From Saprospiraceae bacterium (GTDB lineage Bacteria; Bacteroidota; Bacteroidia; Chitinophagales; Saprospiraceae): a stretch of DNA of 64,000 nt. The stretch spans positions 9,067 to 73,066 of the forward strand of contig JAHDDO010000007.1 of assembly GCA_020629315.1 (NCBI GenBank). Reading direction: 5' to 3'. Below are positions 28,654 to 38,185 of this stretch, one piece after another; position 1 is the stretch's first letter, and each line of letters opens with the position of its first letter. Below the pieces are notes generated by a model. The model was not told the origin of the DNA. It was given only the letters and a program-made list of their open reading frames with translations, and made no database searches. The position numbers were made by a program, and so were the translations under genes.

Positions 28654-29833
28654 AGCACGCTAGTACAGATCCTTTCGGAAAAAAATCACGCCCACGAGGC
28701 AGTTCGACAAAGGCATTGCCTCTTGATAAGGAGGCTAGATCACCAGAGCCATTATACGATACGGGTCGCGCTACTCGCTGTCCTTTGCTATTAAAATATG
28801 TTTTGCAAACCTTGTACATTACGAGATCAGGGCTAAAATGTACATCTTGCTCCAATACCGCATATTGTTCCTGAATATCCTCTTCTATCATTTGTCTATG
28901 CAACCATGGCAAAACATATCTTACCGTACACATAAAACTCGATACCGGATTGCCGGGTAGTGCAAATACAACGACTTGTTTATTTACACCAAACCAAAAT
29001 GGCTTACCTGGTCTTTGTGCAACTCTGTGAAACTGTTTTTCAATACCTAAGCTTTCTAATGCTTCGGGCACAAAATCATATTTTCCTTTTGATACAGCAC
29101 CACTTAAAATTAATACATCATATTTTTCAATCGCCAAGGATAAGGCTTGAATTACTTTTTCCTTATCATCCTCAATATGTAATTCATCTGCCTGAAATGC
29201 TTTCGCTCGTAACAAAGACTGGATACTATATACATTGGATCGGCGTATTTGGTGGGCTGCCGGGGTTTCAGTTATGGCCACTAATTCGTCTCCCGTAGAG
29301 ACAACTAAAATGCGAGGCACTTTGCGAACTTGCACATTAGCTTTACCCACAGTTGCTAGTGTACCTATCGTTGCTGCATCTATGGTTTTTCCTTTCGATA
29401 CCAAAAGAGAACCTTGCCTTGTATCTTTTCCTTGAGTATGGACATTTTGCCCTTGACGTACATGCACATCTTTAAGCCTAGCTATCCCATCCACAATTTC
29501 CAAATCTTCATACCGAATAACCGTATCTGTATTTTGTGGTAAGACAGCCCCGGTCATTACCTCTATACATTGGCTACCATTTTCCAATACTTGTTGAGGG
29601 CTACCCGCTGGGGCTATTTTTTCTATGGTCCAATGTCCATTTGAAACCGCAATGCTATTATGAAGAACAGCAATGCCATCCATGGAAACTCTATCAAAAG
29701 GCGGTAAATCTCGGTCTGCTAAAATATCTTCTGCCAAAATGCGACCCACACTTTTTTCAATAGAAACCCACTCATCCCCATAGTTTCGTTTGATCGCATT
29801 TATTTGTTTAATAGCCTCTTCTACTGTGATCAT
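28640..29833 (-). CDS. moeA: Molybdopterin molybdenumtransferase MoeA
   Basis: DRDLPPFDRVSMDGIAV, ILSGAVSKGKYDFV, ALPGNPVSSFMC. Confidence 0.96.
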   Translation of the reverse strand: MITVEEAIKQINAIKRNYGDEWVSIEKSVGRILAEDILADRDLPPFDRVSMDGIAVLHNSIAVSNGHWTIEKIAPAGSPQQVLENGSQCIEVMTGAVLPQNTDTVIRYEDLEIVDGIARLKDVHVRQGQNVHTQGKDTRQGSLLVSKGKTIDAATIGTLATVGKANVQVRKVPRILVVSTGDELVAITETPAAHQIRRSNVYSIQSLLRAKAFQADELHIEDDKEKVIQALSLAIEKYDVLILSGAVSKGKYDFVPEALESLGIEKQFHRVAQRPGKPFWFGVNKQVVVFALPGNPVSSFMCTVRYVLPWLHRQMIEEDIQEQYAVLEQDVHFSPDLVMYKVCKTYFNSKGQRVARPVSYNGSGDLASLSRGNAFVELPRGRDFFPKGSVLACFIFG

Positions 29834-30813
29834 TATCCCCCTATAGTAGCCATTGATTCTGAAATAGTACTTCGCTTGGCTGCCGCTTCAAAGCCATCTT
29901 TCGCTTTGCTATTTACGGCTTCTAAAATGGCATCCATTATCTGATTATCCGAAGCGCCGGCCCGCAATAAATCCCTGAGACTAAAAACACCCTGGTCATA
30001 CAAACAGGATTTCAAAACACCTTCAGGCGTTAAACGAATACGATTGCAGGTGCCGCAAAAGGTGCGAGAGTAGGCCGGAATTACACCAAAGCTACCTTTG
30101 GCATTTGGCAGCTGATAATTTTGACTCGTGCTATTGGGTGCATCTTTACGTTTTTCATACATGCCAAAATGCCTTTCAATTTCTTGCAAAATATCTAAGT
30201 AACTCCAATAGGAAACTTCATCTCGTTTACCAGTCCCATTAAATGGCATTTCTTCAATAAATCGCACAGCTACAGGTTGTTCTTTTGTGAAAGCGACCAT
30301 TGGAACAATGTCCTCCGTGTTCTCACCACTCATAACTACACAATTTAATTTCACATCAAAACCCATTTCGATCATGCGGGTAAGTGTATCCCAAACCTTA
30401 GAAAAATGATCTCGGCGGGTAATTTTCCTAAAGCGGTCTGGATTAAAAGAATCTAAACTCAAGTTTATTTTGTGAATGCCTAGGTCATACAATTCTGCTA
30501 AATGGTCTTTAGTTTCTGTTCCATTTGTAGTTAACGCAATCGATTCTAAACCATCTATCGTAGCTAGCGATCTAAAAAGAGACATCACATTTTTACGTAG
30601 AAAAGGCTCACCACCCGTAATCCTTACTTTGCGAACCCCTTGTTTAGACAATAACGAAACGATGCGAAGTATTTCCTCATAACTAAGCAACTGCCGTTTT
30701 GGAACAAACGAAATCCCATCTTCAGGCATACAATAATGACACCTCAAATTGCACTTGTCAGTGATCGCTATTCGTACATAATCTATTACCCTATTGTGCC
30801 TATCTATAATCAC
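29833..30813 (-). CDS. moaA: GTP 3',8-cyclase MoaA (radical SAM)
   Basis: DKCNLRCHYCMPE, KVRITGGEP, C-terminal FCGTCNRIRLTPEGVLKSCLY, terminal GG. Confidence 0.98.
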   Translation of the reverse strand: MIIDRHNRVIDYVRIAITDKCNLRCHYCMPEDGISFVPKRQLLSYEEILRIVSLLSKQGVRKVRITGGEPFLRKNVMSLFRSLATIDGLESIALTTNGTETKDHLAELYDLGIHKINLSLDSFNPDRFRKITRRDHFSKVWDTLTRMIEMGFDVKLNCVVMSGENTEDIVPMVAFTKEQPVAVRFIEEMPFNGTGKRDEVSYWSYLDILQEIERHFGMYEKRKDAPNSTSQNYQLPNAKGSFGVIPAYSRTFCGTCNRIRLTPEGVLKSCLYDQGVFSLRDLLRAGASDNQIMDAILEAVNSKAKDGFEAAAKRSTISESMATIGG

Positions 30814-31781
30814 TACTTTCCTTTTATATACGAATCAGCTTGTAGCAATACATTCTCTCCATTCTGATACAATGCATACGAAAAACCGGGTCTAATGGCA
30901 TACGCACCTACATTGCCTTGTTTATCCAATGCCAAATATCCTACTTGCATGTCTTCATAATCCTGAGTTTCCACAATACGCTGAATAGCCGCTTCACAAG
31001 CCGCTTGAGCAGACTTTCCTTGGCGCATAAATTCAACTACTAAAAAAGCCCCTAAGGTTTTCATCATCAACTCACCCATCCCCGTTGCCGTAGCAGCACC
31101 TACTTCATTGTCTACAAACAGTCCGGCTCCAATAATGGGGCTGTCGCCTACCCTACCATGCATCTTAAATGCCAAGCCGCTAGTGGTACATGCACCCGAT
31201 AGTTTTCGGCTTTGATCCATAGCAAGCATGCCAATGGTATCATGGTTTTCTATATTGATTATAGGCTTGTATTCGGATGTGAGAGTCCATGCCTCCCAGG
31301 CTTTTCTTGCTTTATCCGTTAATAAATTAGTCTTCCTAAACCCTTGTTCCAAGGCAAATTGTAGGGCGCCTTGTCCAGATAGCATCACATGTGGTGTTTC
31401 TTCCATTACTTTACGCGCCACTGATATAGGATTCTCTATATGTTGCAAATAAGAAACGGATCCGGCATTTCCTTTATCATCCATGATGCATGCGTCAAGT
31501 GTAACGTGTCCATCTCTATCTGGTAATCCGCCTATACCGACACTGGTTTCTTCAGGATCTGATTCTATAATACGCACTCCATTTTCAACCGCATCTAATG
31601 CACTTCCGCCCTCAGACAAAACATCCCATGCTGCTTCATTTGCTTCTATTCCAAAATTCCAAGTAGATACTACGATAGGTGCTTCATATATTTGATTGCT
31701 TTTTGCTTTGACTCGTTTCGTAAGCCAAGGTATTAGAGAAAGTACACCCGTTGTTTTTATAAATGTCCTTCTTGAATTCAT
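30813..31781 (-). CDS. N4-(beta-N-acetylglucosaminyl)-L-asparaginase-type Ntn-hydrolase with Tat-like signal
   Basis: NSRRTFIKTTG signal; SVGIGGLPDRDGHVTLDACIMD; NHDTIGMLAMD autoprocessing Thr; GDSPIIGAGLFVDNEVGAATATGMGE. Confidence 0.9.
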   Translation of the reverse strand: MNSRRTFIKTTGVLSLIPWLTKRVKAKSNQIYEAPIVVSTWNFGIEANEAAWDVLSEGGSALDAVENGVRIIESDPEETSVGIGGLPDRDGHVTLDACIMDDKGNAGSVSYLQHIENPISVARKVMEETPHVMLSGQGALQFALEQGFRKTNLLTDKARKAWEAWTLTSEYKPIINIENHDTIGMLAMDQSRKLSGACTTSGLAFKMHGRVGDSPIIGAGLFVDNEVGAATATGMGELMMKTLGAFLVVEFMRQGKSAQAACEAAIQRIVETQDYEDMQVGYLALDKQGNVGAYAIRPGFSYALYQNGENVLLQADSYIKGK

Positions 31782-31804
31782 TTACTGATGCTTAGAGGAT
31801 TAAG

Positions 31805-32905
31805 TTAATCAATTTCACGTTCGTGTATCGTCCCCGTTCTGAATTTTAAGGGTCGTCCATCTCGATTTCTGAAACAAGCCACGATCTCACTTAGAATAGA
31901 TAATGCAATTTCCTCTGGTGTTTCTGCTCCGATGTCCAAGCCAATGGGACTATGAAAAAAAGGCACTTTATCTAGATTGATCCCAGTTTCGATCTTCATT
32001 TTTTCCATTCGTTTTTTCGGCCCTAACATCCCCAAATAGACGGGCTTTTTTGCTACTAAACCGGGTAACAATTTCTTATCCCAATTAAAATCATGCGTCA
32101 TTAAAATTACGGCAGTATGTTCGTCTATAGGCGCCTTTTCAATCTCTTCATATTCATAGCACTGCCTGGCTGAAGCTAGTAAGGGTTTAGTCATTTTCTT
32201 CTTTCGTCCGACAATATGCATTTGCCATCCAAGACTTCGGACAAGCTCCGTCATAGCTAGTACATCATAATTATCCCCAATAATGACTAATCGATATTCA
32301 GGTCGAAGGTACTCAACAAGTAACTTCACAGGCCCATAATTAGCATGGTTCAATGTCACAAACTGAGGTCTTCGGCGTATGCGCGTTTCTTCTATTTTGC
32401 TACGCAACTCATCTATGGAAAAGGCAAGGCTCGGGTGCAATGTATTAGAATCTAAAACCAAGCTCATTTTTCCCAATATATCTGTAGATGAATTCGCTTC
32501 TATAACATGAATTATAATGTTGACTTCATTAGCGTCAACAGCTTGAGTTAATAATTCGATTGGATTAGAAGGATCGTCATAATCAATAGGAACAAAGAGT
32601 ACATCAATCTTACCATTACACCCTAATCCTATACCTATGTTTTGCTCTGCCTCATCGAGCGTATCATAACTGACAATGGAAGGTTGTTTACTGAAGATGG
32701 CTTTTTGAGAACGGCGTAATGCATCCCCTTCTAAACAGCCACCACTAATTCCTCCTGTCCAAGTTCCGTTGCTGCTAACCAACATACGAGCGCCTATTCT
32801 TCTGTAAGAAGACTCTTCAATAGATACTACTGTTGCTAAAGCTAGCTTTTCTTTTGTCCGATCAGTAGTTCTGTATTTTGCTATTATTTTACGTACCTCT
32901 TTCAA
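31805..32905 (-). CDS. XdhC/CoxI family protein
   Basis: ALATVVSIEESSYRRIGARMLVS, GGISGGCLEGD, LGCNGKIDVL, C-terminal NAD-binding-like fold. Confidence 0.92.
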   Translation of the reverse strand: MKEVRKIIAKYRTTDRTKEKLALATVVSIEESSYRRIGARMLVSSNGTWTGGISGGCLEGDALRRSQKAIFSKQPSIVSYDTLDEAEQNIGIGLGCNGKIDVLFVPIDYDDPSNPIELLTQAVDANEVNIIIHVIEANSSTDILGKMSLVLDSNTLHPSLAFSIDELRSKIEETRIRRRPQFVTLNHANYGPVKLLVEYLRPEYRLVIIGDNYDVLAMTELVRSLGWQMHIVGRKKKMTKPLLASARQCYEYEEIEKAPIDEHTAVILMTHDFNWDKKLLPGLVAKKPVYLGMLGPKKRMEKMKIETGINLDKVPFFHSPIGLDIGAETPEEIALSILSEIVACFRNRDGRPLKFRTGTIHEREID

Positions 32906-33414
32906 TCATTCAAATTATAGAGTCCTGCCTCGGCAAGAAATTTAACCACTAAACTAAGTTGCCCCAGATGGTATACACTGTGTTGTAATAATCCATTGAT
33001 CGCAAACCTAAGTGAAAAATGGTCCTGAAAATCAATATCAAAATAAACTTGATCGAGTAGGCTATCATCTTGCTTTTCTAACAAATCAATAATAGCTGAA
33101 AGGCTTTCTTCATAATCCTTTCTAATGGCAGCCCATCCTTTTTCAGATAATTGCACGAGCGGTAACCAATTTGCAGGATCTTCATCTTTGAGACCACTAC
33201 GTTTCGTATTTATTTTTACCACAGCTTCCTTTTGCCATGCCGAAATGTGAGCGATTAATTCAGCCACACTCTTCAATTGTGGGTGTGGACGAATAAATGC
33301 ATTGTCATCATTTATTCCTGTCAACCTAGATGAAAAATTAGCGCCAAGCCAAACCCGTGAATCCTGAATCGCAGATAACTGCTTACAAATATTTTGGATA
33401 ATAGTACTTGCCAT
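32902..33414 (-). CDS. DinB-like family protein
   Basis: VAELIAHISAWQKEAV...LLQHSVYHLGQLSLV metal-binding His pattern; start MASTIIQN at 33414 removes the overlap with the upstream gene. Confidence 0.75.
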   Translation of the reverse strand: MASTIIQNICKQLSAIQDSRVWLGANFSSRLTGINDDNAFIRPHPQLKSVAELIAHISAWQKEAVVKINTKRSGLKDEDPANWLPLVQLSEKGWAAIRKDYEESLSAIIDLLEKQDDSLLDQVYFDIDFQDHFSLRFAINGLLQHSVYHLGQLSLVVKFLAEAGLYNLND

Positions 33415-33415
33415 G

Positions 33416-35590
33416 TTAGCTGATCTCCAATGGCATACGGGTGATTCGTTGTCCAGTGATTCTTCTAACCGCATTAGCGATAGCAGCGCCAATTGGCCCT
33501 AGAGGCGGCTCTCCCACCGGACCAGGCTCAGCCATACCTTCTATAAGAATAGTATCTATTTCTTTAGGACTATGTTTCATCATAGCCATTCTGTAGGCCC
33601 CGTAATTTATGGGCTGCAACTCATTGTTCACTATATCCATTTTTTCAAACATGGCTGCGCTAATTCCCATATTAATGCAACCCTCTACCTGCGCTTTTAC
33701 CTGATCAGGATTTATTGCAAATCCACAATCAAAAGCACAAGTCACTTTATGAACCATAATCTGATTATTCTCAATGGACACTTCTGCAACCTGAGCACAT
33801 GGTGAACCAGCATCAATACTAGCAGCTAAGCCCATGGCTCGCCCATTTACAACTTCGTTTGTGTATCCAGCTTTTTGAGCTACGGTCTTTATAACTTCCA
33901 TAATTCGCTTTTGGTGACTATCTGAGCTATCCAGCATTTCCAAGCGCATAGTGACCGGATCCCCATTTACTGACAGGGCTAACTCATCAATAAAACTCTC
34001 AATAGCAAATGTATTAGCTAACAAACCAAGACTCCGCCAAAAGCTGGTGGCAAAGGGTAATTTATTGTGATAATAAGCCGTATGATAATTAGCAAGCTTC
34101 TGATACATAATGCTACCACCACGAATCGATCCAATGTCTGCTCGCAAGAAGCCTTCCATAAAGCCATGCGCAAATGGTGGAATCAAGGCTGATTCGAACA
34201 TCACATTCCCACTTGCAAAAATATGCTCTAACCCAAGGATTTTTCCTTCTTGACTTACCTTAGCTTTCATAACATGATGCGTAGGAGGACGGAATGTATC
34301 ATTTTGAAACTCTTGTTTGCGATCCATAAAACATTTTACTGGCTTTCCGATTTCCTGTGAAAGCAAGGCTGCATGCACAGCTAGTGGTGTATGCAATCTA
34401 CGACCAAATCCACCCCCTAAAAAGGTGGGGATAATATTCACATCCTTCTTAGAAAAACCTAATGCCTTAGCCACTTCGTCGCGTGTTATGCTAACCACTT
34501 GTGTCGACAATATAACCGTTGCCTTTCCGTCTTTTACCGAGGCTACCGCCCCGTTTGGTTCCATTTGAGCATGGGCACCAATGGGGCTATGAAATTCAAT
34601 TTCTACCACTTTGCCAGACTCCGATATATCCTCTATTCGTTTACCTTCTTTTTGCACCACTTGCTTGGTACCCTTACCCACTTTTATATGCTCCTCAAGT
34701 GTTTTTGTATCCCAAGCTTTATTTATCTCCACTTCATAACGAATCATACGACGGGCTTGGGTAGCTTCAATATACGAGGAAGCAACAACCGCTATGTATT
34801 CATCTCTAATGATGACTTGTTCGACACCAGCCATAGTATCTGCTCCATTTAGGTCTATATTTTTTATGCTAGCATCAATAGCGGCTGGTTTCAATAAGGA
34901 GGCATATACCATACCTTCCATTTCAGCATCAATCCCAAATATGGGAGCCCCGTTTACTTTTTCTACTAGATCTACTCTAGGAATATCTTTACCTATGTAT
35001 TTAAAATCTTTCCGTTCTTTTATACTTGGACGCTTAGGTACTTTCCAATCGTTTACATCAATCACTACCTCACCATATGTCAAGCTTTTATTTGGTCCAA
35101 TGGCATTCCCGTTTTCCATTTTTACATCACCTACAGGCACACCCAATTTTTCAGCTGCTTTGGCTTGAAGCATTTCTCTCATGGCAGCACCCATCTCTCT
35201 AAGCGGATTGTATAAACCCGCTATTGACAAACTGCCTCCTGTGGCAAAGGCATCTATATTACCAGTATCAGTCTGAGCATGCACCACCTCTACATCCTCC
35301 ACATTTACCCCTAGTTCTTCAGCTGCAATTTGGGCTAAACCCGTAAAGGTGCCCTGGCCCATCTCCACCTTAGAGCTGTGTAGTATATATTTATTATCGG
35401 GCGTTATTTGAAACCATAACATAGGCTCCGTTTTACCAATGTATGGCGGAATCGTTTTTTCAGCTCTAGTGAAAATCGTTCTACGAATAGGATTACATCC
35501 AACGATAAGTCCCCCTACCAGTACACCAGCACCCACTCCACTTACTTTCAAAAACCGGCGTCTTCCTTTTTTATCTTTTGCCTTACTCAT
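33416..35590 (-). CDS. Mo-hydroxylase large subunit, isoquinoline 1-oxidoreductase beta (IorB)-type, Tat signal
   Basis: GRRRFLKVSGVGAGVLVGG; SSKVEMGQGTFTGLAQIAAEEL; FLGGGFGRRLHTPLAVHAALLSQEIGKPVK; GPVGEPPLGPIGAAIANAV. Confidence 0.92.
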   Translation of the reverse strand: MSKAKDKKGRRRFLKVSGVGAGVLVGGLIVGCNPIRRTIFTRAEKTIPPYIGKTEPMLWFQITPDNKYILHSSKVEMGQGTFTGLAQIAAEELGVNVEDVEVVHAQTDTGNIDAFATGGSLSIAGLYNPLREMGAAMREMLQAKAAEKLGVPVGDVKMENGNAIGPNKSLTYGEVVIDVNDWKVPKRPSIKERKDFKYIGKDIPRVDLVEKVNGAPIFGIDAEMEGMVYASLLKPAAIDASIKNIDLNGADTMAGVEQVIIRDEYIAVVASSYIEATQARRMIRYEVEINKAWDTKTLEEHIKVGKGTKQVVQKEGKRIEDISESGKVVEIEFHSPIGAHAQMEPNGAVASVKDGKATVILSTQVVSITRDEVAKALGFSKKDVNIIPTFLGGGFGRRLHTPLAVHAALLSQEIGKPVKCFMDRKQEFQNDTFRPPTHHVMKAKVSQEGKILGLEHIFASGNVMFESALIPPFAHGFMEGFLRADIGSIRGGSIMYQKLANYHTAYYHNKLPFATSFWRSLGLLANTFAIESFIDELALSVNGDPVTMRLEMLDSSDSHQKRIMEVIKTVAQKAGYTNEVVNGRAMGLAASIDAGSPCAQVAEVSIENNQIMVHKVTCAFDCGFAINPDQVKAQVEGCINMGISAAMFEKMDIVNNELQPINYGAYRMAMMKHSPKEIDTILIEGMAEPGPVGEPPLGPIGAAIANAVRRITGQRITRMPLEIS

Positions 35591-35593
35591 AGC

Positions 35594-36061
35594 TTAGGAG
35601 TTTTGGTTTTTTAGATCAGCGGCACGATGAATAGCCTTTCTCATTCTGTAGTACGTTCCACATCTACAAATATTTATGATATTATCATCTATTTCTTGAT
35701 CCGTTGGATTTGGAATTTCAGTTAGCATGGCTGCAGTTGCCATAATAAATCCTGGTTGACAATAGCCACACTGTGGTACAATCTCATCTTCCCATGCTTG
35801 CTTCACCGGATGCTTCTGTCCACCGGAAGATAATCCTTCAATGGTTGTAATCTCAGTTCCCTCTGCATACTTGGTAGCAAAGGAGCACGATCGAACAGCT
35901 TTTCCATCCACATGGATGGTACATGCACCACAAGCTGCTTTTCCACAACCAAATTTGGTGCCTTTCAAATTAAGGGTATCACGAATGACCCAAAGCAAAG
36001 GAGCCTCACCATTCGTATCTACACTTACTTGTTTTCCGTTGATTGAAAATGTGATCTTCAT
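35594..36061 (-). CDS. [2Fe-2S] small subunit, IorA/XdhB-like
   Basis: GTKFGCGKAACGACTIHVDGKAVRSC and PQCGYCQPGFIMA...NICRCGTY cluster ligands. Confidence 0.95.
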   Translation of the reverse strand: MKITFSINGKQVSVDTNGEAPLLWVIRDTLNLKGTKFGCGKAACGACTIHVDGKAVRSCSFATKYAEGTEITTIEGLSSGGQKHPVKQAWEDEIVPQCGYCQPGFIMATAAMLTEIPNPTDQEIDDNIINICRCGTYYRMRKAIHRAADLKNQNS

Positions 36062-36063
36062 AA

Positions 36064-36675
36064 TTATTGATTTGGGATTTTCGCACCATCAGCAGCCCAT
36101 GCCTTGACAGCTTCAATGAACGCATCTTTAGAAACAGGTGGTTTCTCTCTAGGTGTACCCTCAGCATCAACACCTGGTTCAAAAGCCCACAACACTAAAG
36201 CATCCTCTGTTAAATGTTTTACTATATCTTCTACGCTACGTCCACCATTTTTTTCAGTATCTAATATCGACCTTGCAATCTCATTTTTTGATAAGCCTTC
36301 CCACGCCATGCTTTTAGGGGCCAAGTGCCAATGCGGGGCGCCCGGCACGCCAGAAAAATCATTATTGCTATCCTGATGACAGCTTCCACAAGTATATCCT
36401 GCAAGTCCATGACCATCTTCACCTCGTTGTACATCAAAGTAATGCAAATGACTATCCTCACCTTGTTTTGGCTGATCTCCTGAAGGGTGACAATTCATAC
36501 ATCGCTTATGCATTATAACCGCCATCATAGTATCGAATGGGTTATCAGATAGCAGCAGCCTCTTGTCTTCTTTTTCGCTGAATGCAGACTCTTCTATAGA
36601 ATATTCCTTGGTATTAAAACTCATCCCTAAGATGAATGCAGCTATAAGTGACGCTACCAAATACTGTTTATTCAT
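36064..36675 (-). CDS. Dihaem c-type cytochrome
   Basis: KRCMNCHPSGD and TCGSCHQD haem motifs; N-terminal signal. Confidence 0.88.
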   Translation of the reverse strand: MNKQYLVASLIAAFILGMSFNTKEYSIEESAFSEKEDKRLLLSDNPFDTMMAVIMHKRCMNCHPSGDQPKQGEDSHLHYFDVQRGEDGHGLAGYTCGSCHQDSNNDFSGVPGAPHWHLAPKSMAWEGLSKNEIARSILDTEKNGGRSVEDIVKHLTEDALVLWAFEPGVDAEGTPREKPPVSKDAFIEAVKAWAADGAKIPNQ

Positions 36676-36777
36676 TCCGTCTTTATTATCTACCTAATTT
36701 ACAGATAGCATTCAACAATATGAAATAAAGAAATCGTTAGACCATGGGTATTCCTTGACTTTAGCTTTCTTTGTTCA

Positions 36778-37524
36778 GTGGAGTTGTCAATTCTTATTCT
36801 ACCTTTTATATTCTTCTTCATTGCCCTAGTGTATTCTTCGGCTGGATTTGGAGGCGGCTCTAGCTATCTAGCTTTGCTTAGTTTGAGTGCCCTACCATAT
36901 ACAGAATTTAGATTCATTGCTTTAGCATGCAATATTGTTGTTGTTGCTACTACAAGCTATTTATTTTATCGGTCTAAAATGATTTCATTTCGTAAAATCT
37001 GGCCATTACTTTTTTGTAGTGTTCCAATGGCCTTTTTAGGAGGTACTATTTTACTTCAAGAACGTTTATTTTTTTTACTATTAGCCACTTTTTTGGGTGT
37101 TAGTTCAATGGCCATGATAGTTAGAAAACCTAACGAGACTGTGTATCAAAGTTCTGCAAAAGCAAATGGTCTTATAGGTGGGGGGATCGGTTTCCTTTCA
37201 GGCTTGATAGGAATAGGTGGGGGGATCATTTTGTCTCCTATCCTTCATTTAACAAATTGGGATACAGCTAAAAGAATAAGCGGAGCCACTGCCTTTTTTA
37301 TTTTGGTTAATTCCATAGCAGGTTTGGCAGGGCAATTTTCGAAAGAAATTAGTTTTTCAAATGGAACAACCTTGGTTTTTCTCGTACTAGCTGTCGGTTT
37401 GGGTGGTCAGCTGGGTGGAAGACTAAACCTCCATTTCTTGAAGCCTAAAATGATTAGGCGTTTAAGTGCCTTTATTATATTAGTCGTTGCTTTACGGATA
37501 TTCTACAAATATCTTATCATCTGA
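36778..37524 (+). CDS. TSUP family (TauE/SafE) permease
   Basis: VYSSAGFGGGSSYLALLSL and GFLSGLIGIGGGIILSPILHL duplicated motifs; GTG start. Confidence 0.88.
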   Translation: MELSILILPFIFFFIALVYSSAGFGGGSSYLALLSLSALPYTEFRFIALACNIVVVATTSYLFYRSKMISFRKIWPLLFCSVPMAFLGGTILLQERLFFLLLATFLGVSSMAMIVRKPNETVYQSSAKANGLIGGGIGFLSGLIGIGGGIILSPILHLTNWDTAKRISGATAFFILVNSIAGLAGQFSKEISFSNGTTLVFLVLAVGLGGQLGGRLNLHFLKPKMIRRLSAFIILVVALRIFYKYLII

Positions 37525-37526
37525 TT

Positions 37527-37763
37527 ATGGAATTGATATTATTTGGAATCATAAAGGAGTGGGTCACCGAGACGGACATTGACCTACAAGAAAATAATAT
37601 TCAGACGGTTAAGGATCTGAAATTATACTTACTTAATAAGTATCCACAATTGAATAGCCTTAGTTCATACATGATCGCGGTGAATCAAACATATGCTGAA
37701 GATAATATGGTTTTAAGTACAGATGCAGAAGTAGCTATTTTACCACCTGTTAGTGGCGGATGA
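37527..37763 (+). CDS. moaD: Molybdopterin synthase sulfur carrier subunit MoaD
   Basis: Small protein with AILPPVSGG C-terminus, next to moaE. Confidence 0.92.
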   Translation: MELILFGIIKEWVTETDIDLQENNIQTVKDLKLYLLNKYPQLNSLSSYMIAVNQTYAEDNMVLSTDAEVAILPPVSGG

Positions 37764-38185
37764 AACAATTGATTGACATACAAGTAAAAACTACCCACTT
37801 ACAAATTGACGAATGTTACGATTTCGTCACAGACCCTTCATGTGGTGGCTTAGCCTTATTTGTAGGTACTGTTCGCAATAAGAACAAAGGTGAGTCTATC
37901 ACAAAATTAACGTTCGAAGCCTACACAGCCATGGCACTAAAGGAAATGAAGAAGATTGCCGAAACTTGTATAAATGAAAAAGGCGCCAATAAGATCAGTC
38001 TACATCATAGGATAGGTGATGTACTTATTTCAGAAAAGGCCGTTATAATTGCGGTCTCATCTACACATCGAGCTGCTGCTTTTGAAGCTTGTCAATATGC
38101 GATTGATACATTGAAAGAGACGGTCCCTATCTGGAAAAAAGAATTTTTGGTGGATGGTTCTTATTGGGTTAATGCTACGCCTTGA
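37760..38185 (+). CDS. moaE: Molybdopterin synthase catalytic subunit MoaE
   Basis: CGGLALFVGTVRNKNKGESITKLTFEAY, HHRIGDV, WKKEFLVDGSYWV. Confidence 0.95.
   Translation: MKQLIDIQVKTTHLQIDECYDFVTDPSCGGLALFVGTVRNKNKGESITKLTFEAYTAMALKEMKKIAETCINEKGANKISLHHRIGDVLISEKAVIIAVSSTHRAAAFEACQYAIDTLKETVPIWKKEFLVDGSYWVNATP

Noticed and set aside
33415-33492. N-terminal extension of the DinB-like ORF (MALLSLMRLEESLDN...)
   Set aside because: Overlaps the Mo-hydroxylase 3' coding end in another frame; start at 33414 gives a normal DinB protein.
34317-35168. Plus-strand ORFs opposite the Mo-hydroxylase large subunit
   Set aside because: Antisense shadow ORFs overlapping each other in different frames with no domain signal.
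36104-36376. 90-aa plus-strand ORF opposite the dihaem cytochrome
   Set aside because: Antisense to a gene with two CXXCH motifs and signal peptide; no support.
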